NCBI GenBank assembly: GCA_933228895.1
Contig: OW121854.1
Location: 58,818,609-58,882,608, forward strand
Reading direction: 5' to 3'
Length of the DNA: 64,000 nt
Source of the DNA: Platycnemis pennipes
Lineage: Eukaryota; Arthropoda; Insecta; Odonata; Platycnemididae
Every line of letters begins with the position of its first letter. Positions within the stretch are counted from its first letter, which is position 1. The position numbers and the translations under genes were made by a program. The notes beneath the pieces were generated by a model. That model was not told the DNA's origin, did not search any database, and saw only the letters and a list, made by a program, of their open reading frames with translations. Positions 55,775-64,000 of the stretch are shown piece after piece.

Positions 55775-58100
55775 TTTTGCTGATCAATTACATTTTAATG
55801 AATGCAGAATATTTCGAAATCTTTCTAGATTCTGAATGATTATTTGATGTTGCATAATTTTTATCAGTGCCCTGGACGTTCCAACATCGATGAAGGAGTG
55901 TCCAGGGAGTTTTACATGCTTATCTTTTCGATAATAGTGGTGACTCTTCTCCTCTAATTAATATATTTCTCCTATTTAATATATTTCCTTACTCTTTCCG
56001 AACGTCCTATTCATGCTACACTTTATTCGTTTCTCTCGTTCCCTTTTTCTCAGTTGTTCATACATTTTATCTGTTGCCTCCTACACTACTTACCCCATAC
56101 GGCATACCCTTTACCTCATACTGCACTTTTCTGGAGTATCCCATTAACTTTTTCCCATGTGAATGTCCTATAGAGAGAAGTGTTACTGAAATATGAGTTG
56201 ATCGAAATAAGTGCGGGAAAAAATTTCAATATTTGCTCAAATAATTGAAACTTGATCACATTGTTCCTGTCTTGTTCCGCATATTTCGTGAGATTCTTTT
56301 TACCCATATCGTCTTGGAACTTTTTCGTTAATTGCCCGATCTATGACTCTGTTTTATCTTCATTCTTCGAAAAAAATGCATTTTGAACAATTTCAATCTT
56401 GCCTTTTCTACGGCTTTTATTGCCTATACCACTGTGCGTGTTCTCAGCTACTGAAATATTAAGTTAGTAGTTTCTCATGCTAGGTACCTCTTATGTAGAG
56501 CTGAATACATGCATACTTCATGATTTCTAAGGTTTTATCCATGTATTTCTGTCGGTTTGACAGTAATAATTGATGTATGGTGTGCAACCTCCCCATTAAC
56601 AATTATCTTACTCTGATTTTCTTACTTTTTCTCATCTAAACTTTTCCATTGTTCTCGATCGGTATTTTTTTCTATTTAATAGGGATGAACAGCGTTGATA
56701 TTTTGCCCTTTTTAATTATGCCCAATAAATGTTTTCAACGGGTATTTTTGGCGCATAAGTTTTTGCCAAATTTAAATCTCACCTATTCATTATGCCATAC
56801 TTTTATTGTCTGATAATAAACTCGAGTATCAGGAGAAGAAAAGTTTATTGTCTTTTTCGTGGATATTACAGCCATAGTCCCAACAGTTTTTCGAGCTCAT
56901 CCTCTGTGTTATTGTTCTTTACACTTTATACTTATCCCACTCATTAAATGTTAAGCACAAACTGAAGAAACAGCTATTTTTATATTTATAGCCTTGTAAA
57001 AAATTTGGTGTCCAGAAGTTCGTTCAAAAAAAAGTGTGGTGGGAATATTCCGGCAGTTGGGAAGGTTAACGTTCCTCAAATTCGAAAATTGTCTCGCCTA
57101 TCTTCCAAAACTGAGTGTTCCCTTACTTCTTGGGCGAGCGATTCCTCATTCTTTTTTCAATTCAGAGTCATTGAGCCACATGAGACAAGTGAAATTATAC
57201 CCTTATCGCCGCTGAAATAATAAATGAAAATGCATTAGTCGAAAGGTGGAATGACAGTATCCGACGAAAAACGATAAAGAAACAGGAGGGGCTGGACTCG
57301 AGCTGCCTACCTACGGATGTTGGGAGCGAGTGAGTTGATCGAAATGAGTGCGGGAAAAAAATCTGAAATAAAATTAAATCATTTCTAACGGATCTCTGCT
57401 TTTTTCCGCCCGCGCCGGCAAGTTGGTTCGGGTTATGTCCCTATCCGCCCAACTTTTGCCCCGGGCCACCTTCCACCCTACGGTGCGGCGTAGCTTTGAT
57501 TAATAAGAGCCCCATCTGCGTTTAACGTATTATTTTACTTTGCAACCGTATAATTTAATTTAATTTGTCAACAAAGTATGAGCAAGATCCCCCAGGCCAG
57601 ACGACAGGCACTTTCTTGAACTGGCGCTTGCCCTCTACAATTATACCCCTTCTAGAAGTGCGCGATTCGTCGATGTTTTCGGCTCTCGTGATTGAATTTT
57701 CTCTGAAGAACTCGCTACATCCAAAGGATAGAACCGAAGTGTATAATGCATCCTTATTAATGATTATTTATTTTATTTCATGCAGTTATACAAATAAATG
57801 ATGCCTTCATGCTGGGAAGTACGAGATTATATTTATAAATCACTTCATCACCTCCTATTACCTTATATACATTTGTTAGCGTATATAATTCTATTTTAAA
57901 ATTTGTTGGATGTCATTATTATTATTTTCCTACCAGTGAAGGTAGGTCTAAATGGACATTTTATTCTCCCGCACCCCTATATTTCACCCGATGACTCTTT
58001 TCAGCCCCTCATACCCCCTTCCTCCCATCATTCTAACTAAGATACCCGTTTTTCTTCTCCCTCTTACCCTACTTAGCCAAAATTCGAGCTTTCTTAATAA
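55775..58100. other. Unassigned AT-rich sequence
   Basis: No gene recognised. A near-identical ~31-bp stretch containing GAGTTGATCGAAATAAGTGC occurs at 56193 and again at 57332 in the same orientation. A tRNA B box-like CTCGAGTCCAGCCCC is on the minus strand near 57304-57290. Confidence 0.4.
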
Positions 58101-58104
58101 AAAT

Positions 58105-58165
58105 CACTGAAGCGTATGTATGGGACATATATTTCCCATATATGTCCCATATATGGGCTTCAGTG
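58105..58165. repeat. 61-bp hairpin
   Basis: CACTGAAGC and GCTTCAGTG form the outer stem; inside, TATGGGACATATAT pairs with ATATATGTCCCATA. A second GCTTCAG follows at 58172. Confidence 0.85.
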
Positions 58166-58169
58166 TGGG

Positions 58170-58585
58170 ATGCTTCAGAATGTGGATAAATCGTAGGTAC
58201 ATATGAATGGTAGGTATTGACGGTTCTTGCGGTTTACCTCATGATTTCAGTGTGAGACAGGCTACATAATTTACATCGAAAGCGTGAATAATAATCTAAT
58301 AATTGCAATTTAATTAACCTTCTGTGTTCCATTACGAGGTGATTCTCGTCTTTGGTAACTAATTTATTCTCATGTGACTCTCGACCGCGACCCCTTAGTA
58401 TCCCTCCATCCAGAATTACTCAAGGCTGGAGTAAAATGCACAGGCGTTTTACAGCTACACTGTTAAATTAATTCACGATTTGTGTCCGGTTCGCCTTCAA
58501 GACCTCTCCGCTCGAATATTCGATGCGTGGCCGTCCGTGGCTCTTAATTAAGTCCATCCGCCGCAGTAAGCACCGTCATATCCGA
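58170..58585. other. Unassigned sequence
   Basis: No recognisable feature. Confidence 0.5.
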
Positions 58586-58589
58586 GACA

Positions 58590-59080
58590 GTTTTAGTGTG
58601 ATCGCCGGGATGGGGTGGAGGGAGAGGGGAGGGGGAATAACTTCCTTTTCCTATACAACACCCTACGAGCCAGCAGACCGTGCCACCGGAGGAATTTAAT
58701 TGTGGAAGTCAAATAAAGGTCTGGCCTCTTTCTCTCCCCTCGAGGATTGCCCCTGCCGCGGCGGTGTCGCTAAGTTGGGGCTGAGGGGGTAGCAATTAAA
58801 ATTTTCAGGGAGCCGTGTTCGGGGAGTTGAGTCGCTTCTCATGGAATCCCGGCCGTAACACGTCGGTTCCGGTAGGGGATGTATCGGGGGATGTTATGCA
58901 CTCATTTTTCCTCTCCCCCCTGCCTCTGTCGTTCAAAGATTCCCATAACTGAACAGTCGTTATTGCCTTCCCATTTTTTTCCATCCCTCGCCATTTCTTT
59001 GGGCCCATCTCATTTTTTCCTGAGCCCAATTGCGCCCAGAGTTTCCATCTCTCTGGTTTTCACCCGGACGCTCCGGTTTT
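58590..59080. other. GC-rich, CpG-containing patch
   Basis: GC-rich island with GGGGTGGAGGGAGAGGGGAG (58612-58631) and several CpGs. The 74-codon minus frame has no motif. Candidate regulatory or untranslated sequence. Confidence 0.3.
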
Positions 59081-59084
59081 CATA

Positions 59085-61465
59085 GCTCATTTCCGGTCTC
59101 TGGCTTTTTTTAACTAATCTTATCACTGAATGTTTTAAGATAATTACTGTAAATTGTATGAATCTATAGAAACGGGCTTTTTAGAAATTCGTATGCTTTA
59201 GTATCACATAGTATATCCAGTATGTGTAGATTGAGCATTTATGTATGTTTGTGTCACCTTTAAATTATGTCAGTTTTTTTGGGGTTCTTGGCCCCGCATT
59301 CTAAAGGTTTATTATGGTACTTGAAACGTTGTCTGTTTAGTTGAACGAAGATGCAAAAAATGATCAAAAGTCCCAGCCCATGCTTTGCAATTCTGGAAAA
59401 GTATTGGTATCCTGTTTTAGGATGTTCTCAACGTAAAAATCTCAGGTTTTGGAATCTTCAAACGCGGTAACCCTAGTTGAAGTGGGAAATGGGCGAGTGT
59501 CTCAATTGATAAATATAGAGGTATACCTTGCTGGACCGTCGCTTAATAGAGCTTATTCTAGTCATTATAATTTGGATACTAGGAATCTAATGCTTGGAGC
59601 CAAACCCACAAAGCAACGGACCCGAAGCCGGTATGAAAATTGGTGCTAAGTAATGCTGCTGAATGAGACTTAAAAAAAAAGGCTTAGTGAAATCAAGCCA
59701 CATAGAACTTGTTCGTAGTATTTAATAGATAGTGAACTCTGTCTCTTTTGTAGTATGTGCTCTTCCGATGTTTTTATTGGCGTGGGCTCTTCTATTCTGA
59801 AAATATAATTTTTTCACAAAATATCCCTTCCAGGAACGTTCTCAGGGAACCCAACATATCTTCGTGAAACGTAATGTGGCCTGGAAAAGTATTTCTTCCC
59901 TATTCTGCCTAAATTCTGAAAAAACTGGTATGAGTGTCGGTTTAGAGGAAAATAATTCATTAATGTTTCAAGTTCTTCGCAATGTTCTTCGAGTTCTTCT
60001 TTCTCTTCTACTCTGAACGCAGGTTCTGAGTTTTTTCCTCGTCATTTCAGCAAATTTCCCGATGATAAGGAAAGGGAAGAGTCAGTGACTTCTAAACTTG
60101 GCCATTGGTGTCTCGTAGTAGCGAGGAAAGCGGATACTCATACCACCAATCCGTCATTTCGACAGCAGGTTTCCTCTTCCTTCGTCCACGCGAACAACGC
60201 CCAGTTTTGGAGCATTGAATTTATTTCCTTTCTGTCATTCATCGAGGCAGATATTTTTTTTCGATTACTACGATTCCATACTCACGATACTCATGTCCAA
60301 CGGCCAAGATACTCTTACGTCACGTCCTCCGAACACTTATAAAACCCCAAGTCTCAAGGGCAGTGACTGTGATGCGGCTTTTCCTTTTGAGAGATTATAC
60401 GACCCATCTATATTCATGGTACGGTTTTTCCCGTTATATTGAAGTAATAATGCTTATGAAACAGCTATTCAGGCGTTTAATTATAACTTTTGTTAGGACT
60501 CTACCTTGTTACTCAAATATTAATAGCATTTTCTTACATTGAGGCATGAAACATAGGAAATTGACTTTTCTCTAATAAAACTTTGGGTAAACCAATGATT
60601 ATTTTCATTTAAGATCCAGATTTTGACTTCTACGAAGTCTAAATCTAGGTTTTAAGGTTTAGAGGTCAGAATATGTGTCGAGGAATGATAATTCTTGCGG
60701 GTTATTTTAATTTTGCTTGCGAGTAGTTGCAGGAAGATGGAGGACTAGAGTGACTCCAGATGGCTTCAGGTTCATCATAATAAAATCTTTTTATCCACAA
60801 GGCAAAAATGAAAAATCAACATACATCCATGAAGTAGACACAACCAAAAGCACACCTGCTATGCACATTTACAATTTTTTTTCGAAAATTATTAACAATA
60901 TCATTTATACCACCCTTTACCAGAATGTATGCTGATGGTTAAAATATTTACCCATATCTGATATATATGCCTTAATTAACAAGTTGAACTGAGTTAAAAT
61001 GGGTAGGTATTTCTGAGCGAGATTAAAAATCATTGCGAATGCATTAAGATGATGAATTCTTTTCTTCTTCTCATATATTCCGATACGAATTGTGATGTAA
61101 GTCGACACCGCATCGTCTGAAAGTAACGTAGGGCCTTCCTGTGCCAAGCGTTAGCGTATCTGAATTCATAAGAATTCCTTCTTTTTGTATCATGCCAATA
61201 TTTAAAATTTCTCTGTAAAATCGTTATGTGGTTTATGGAAACATTTGTTTCACAATCATTTAGCCATTTATTTGGCCAGAATGAAACTGACGTTTTACAA
61301 TTACCGAAATCTACAAAAAATATTAAATCTTTGGCTTTAAAATGTAAAACGTTTCTTCAATCGTAAGTTTTCGTGGTGTTGTGTTTATTTTGCATTCTGT
61401 CGGATTTTGCCGCAATGTTTCATTTGCATTGACGATTAACCGTTATTTGGAGCTGAAGGCGCCGC
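59085..61465. other. Unassigned AT-rich sequence
   Basis: No gene or repeat family recognised. Confidence 0.5.
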
Positions 61466-61468
61466 GGC

Positions 61469-61494
61469 ATTATATACGGCGCGCCGTATATAAT
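61469..61494. repeat. Perfect 26-bp palindrome with GC core
   Basis: ATTATATACGGCG and its exact reverse complement CGCCGTATATAAT meet without a spacer. With one mismatch the symmetry extends to 61465-61498. Confidence 0.95.
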
Positions 61495-61499
61495 TCCGG

Positions 61500-63225
61500 T
61501 GAGACTGCTGTCAACGGGTCTAAAACATTTCGGCAAAACACCGGCAGAATGCAAAACTCAAAGGAAAACATTGCTTATATGCATTTAACGTTTCGATTGA
61601 TTTTTTTTGGTGTCTTCCATGATGGTTATTTTGGAAGACACGTTTCTATCCTAGGCAGGAGCTATTTTACTCCAATGTTCCAGGTATTCACTTTCCTGAT
61701 CTTTATTTTGGCGAACGGCATCCCTCTCCCACTCTCACTTCGGACCATCGCATGTGCTCTCTCCTTTTTATATTTTTCATATCCCACCCTCCCGTCGTGT
61801 TATCATCCATCGTCCCTTCTCCTTTCCATCTCCATTTTTTCCTCCACTTCCCCTCCAGACCTCATCAAACCCTTTTTCCAGACACCCCTTCCAGTCTCGC
61901 GGATGAAAGAAGGCAAAGGAGTGTGCCTTTCTGTTTGTGTGTGTGTGCGCCCGATTTGGTTTTGGGGCGACTTTAAATTTGGCGCAAGGAGACGGTCCGG
62001 AAATGAAAAAATGCTTTTTGTTGCCAAAAATATAATTTCGAATTAAAGTTCGGAAATAGAAGTGTTATTCTCGTCTGGGGAAAGGACAATGAAGAGGCGG
62101 GAAATGACCTTCCCTGTCAATCGCCCTTCGTTGAAAGGAAGCTCCAGATTGGTGTTTAATAATAATCCACAATATGGATGCTTTCCTGGTTTTTTATTTG
62201 GCGTAACTCAGCTTCGGAAATCCATGCTGCTATCAAAGAGGGAGAGGAAACCTCATGGACGATGTATTCTTCAGAGCACGTAACTCATTATCTTGTACAA
62301 AATTTATTTAAATTATCCTCTCTACCGTCTACTGTCTTGGATATAGGTTTGTATTTGGTTTTGAACAGTCGCGATTCCAAAAGGGTTTCCTTTTATCTAT
62401 ATTTTCCTCTCTCTCCTCTATTCGTGCTTGATCTTTGCAGGCGGATCCTTTATAAAGTGCAGAGTTTGTCTTATTCGGTTTAAAATATGGAAATTTGTAC
62501 CAAGGCATTATAACTTGCCGTGCATAGATTTTGGGTGAATAAAGAGGACGGAAACTTTGAGGTGAGGAGATTTAAGCTTATAAACGAATCCATTGGATTG
62601 CTGCCGCGTTGCGTTCTGATTTCCAGATAGTGAACAAGTTATTGTAAATATATGTATGTTGCGTCGGCTTTTAACGCTATCGGTGATAGTGGGGCAATGC
62701 CTATTCAAACTAATATGTACTAGCTTTTTTCTCTAGCTTCTCAAATTAAGTTATTTTTACACCGATATTCTTACTAAAAATGAGTCATAACGGTCATATT
62801 TTAGCCCAAGATGAAATGCATTTCTTGTGTTAAAAATTAAATGCGTTGCGGGTCATTTATAAGTAAAATACTCCAGAGTTTTGCAAATACTGTGCAAATG
62901 ACTAATCTCTAATAAGATCTTACCTTGAGTAAGCTTCAAATATTCTGTAAAAGGATTACGTCCCTTAGATATGAGTTCTAATTTTGGTATTTCCCGCTCC
63001 TTATGTATGGCTTATTTCCTCATTTTAAATTGTACTATGCCTTCATTTTGTTTTTTTATTTATTGATTCGTCGGATCATTATCAATGCAATGTTTGATGT
63101 CATTGGTCCATTCCTTTATCAAATGCCAAGCATTAGTTGACAACGGTAATTTTATTCCTCACAGTCTGAGTCTGAGACTCACAGTACTGCGTTTTGGAGA
63201 CTTATTTTCCTACACATGCCGACGC
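61500..63225. other. Unassigned sequence
   Basis: No gene recognised. The 221-codon plus frame 61381-62046 runs through C/T-rich DNA and gives a Phe/Ser/Leu-rich peptide without motifs. Confidence 0.45.
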
Positions 63226-63229
63226 CACC

Positions 63230-63478
63230 AGTACTCAACTTGTAGGTAGGTCTAAATGGTGAGGGTGGACCTCTAACATTTGCTAGATGTGATATATATG
63301 TGAATGACATACATCAGGTGAAGGGACAACTTTATTTCCCTGTACCACTGAGATCTGGGACCCAGAAAGCCTCACAGCTTCAATTAACCTTGATGTGTTC
63401 ACAGAAGCACCTTCTGGATTTCAACCCTAGACATCCCATCATTAACCAATCTCTTTAGCCACGGGGCCACAGCACTCC
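63230..63478 (-). mobile_element. SINE family B copy
   Basis: On the minus strand: CCCGTGGCTAAAGAGATTGG ... GTCTAGGGTTGAAATCC (tRNA-like head with B box), then GAGGCTTTCTGGGTCCCAG and GTGGTACAGGGAAATAAAGT, matching the order of the 49890-50112 copy. Confidence 0.7.
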
Positions 63479-63649
63479 CACGTGATTATGTAGTATAAAA
63501 TTAGAAGCCAAAAACCTAATTTATCAGAAAAGCCACTGCCGAAAAAATCTCCAAATAAGTGATTAGTCTGTCTGCCCTTAATGTGACCTTGAGCGGATAC
63601 TAGGATTACTAAAAATTGAATTACTCAGCATCTATATTTTATATTTTAC

Positions 63650-63905
63650 TGGCCTCCACGTCCCGAGGGCTATGGTGGCATCACAGCGGTGGAAGATATT
63701 TTTCTTTGGGAAACCGACCCCTGGTTGAATTCTGTGTGGACAGCATTTCAGTGGACAGTTCAGTGCTTCGTCCGTCGGATGGGTTAACCCTGGTTCTCTT
63801 TGCGCCTTTCGTTAAGATCGGGCAACTTCCGACTTCATGTTATTCTCCACCCTTCCTCTTTACCCGTCAATTCCCACCCTTTTACCTTACCTCCCGGTCC
63901 TAGGT
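63650..63905 (+). mobile_element. SINE family A copy
   Basis: CAGTTCAGTGCTTCGTCCGT, CGGATGGGTTAACCCTGG, CTCTTTGCGCCTTTCGTTAA and GATCGGGCAACTTC, ending in TTACCTCCCGGTCCTAGG, match the body and tail of the 50150 copy. It again lies next to a minus-strand family B copy, as at 50 kb. Confidence 0.75.
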
Positions 63906-64000
63906 TACTTATATGAAGGACAGACTTGTAACCTCAGATAAGTTAAATTATTCGTTAAATACGTGTTGTTTTTAGCATGAATACTGCACTAATTTTGTCC

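Noticed and set aside
61381..62046. 221-codon plus frame
   Set aside because: Open because of C/T-rich DNA; no motif, no splice context, and composition typical of translated pyrimidine-rich sequence.

Overview
This window looks like non-genic DNA from a large arthropod genome, most likely an insect. The sequence is AT-rich, it has no operons or ribosome-binding sites, and almost all recognisable coding sequence is decayed retrotransposon protein. The tRNA-headed SINEs, the jockey-like 3' end with its GCAAGCCACC...GTGTGTGGC block, and the RTE-like LINEs with (ATG)n tails all fit an arthropod. I cannot name the species. No ordinary host gene could be recognised with confidence.

Layout. 1-9 kb holds decayed LINE fragments (RTE-like at 0.66-1.11, 3.8-4.6 and 8.1-8.5 kb; jockey-like at 5.3-5.9 and 6.5-6.8 kb) and two CpG-rich patches. 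9.9-13.0 kb holds a 400-bp Harbinger-like MITE, a 340-bp direct duplication and two long hairpin repeats. 13-19.2 kb has a GC-rich patch, two RTE fragments and two SINEs. 19.8-25.1 kb is the most striking object: a 5.3-kb element with 15-bp inverted ends, repetitive subterminal DNA (including a 60-bp-period array), and an interior with spliced-looking minus-strand coding pieces plus plus-strand coding pieces. 25.4-28.8 kb has a SINE, a TA-flanked MITE with a second inverted repeat nested inside it, and diverged tandem repeats lying between possible Helitron ends. 29-45 kb is mixed: tRNA-like heads, GC-rich patches, four more jockey-like pieces plus two plus-strand 3' ends, another hairpin repeat, and an RTE fragment. 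45.5-47.4 kb carries the only long open LINE frame, a 631-residue reverse transcriptase that is cut off at its 5' end. 48-64 kb is mostly unassigned AT-rich sequence with two SINE families, a 340-bp fold-back element and short palindromes.

The genes do not form a pathway. The LINE enzymes would normally copy themselves, and possibly the SINEs, but nearly all copies here are dead. Coordinates of repeat edges are good to a few bases where inverted ends or target-site duplications are visible, and to some tens of bases elsewhere. Family names rest on reading motifs by eye, not on database searches.
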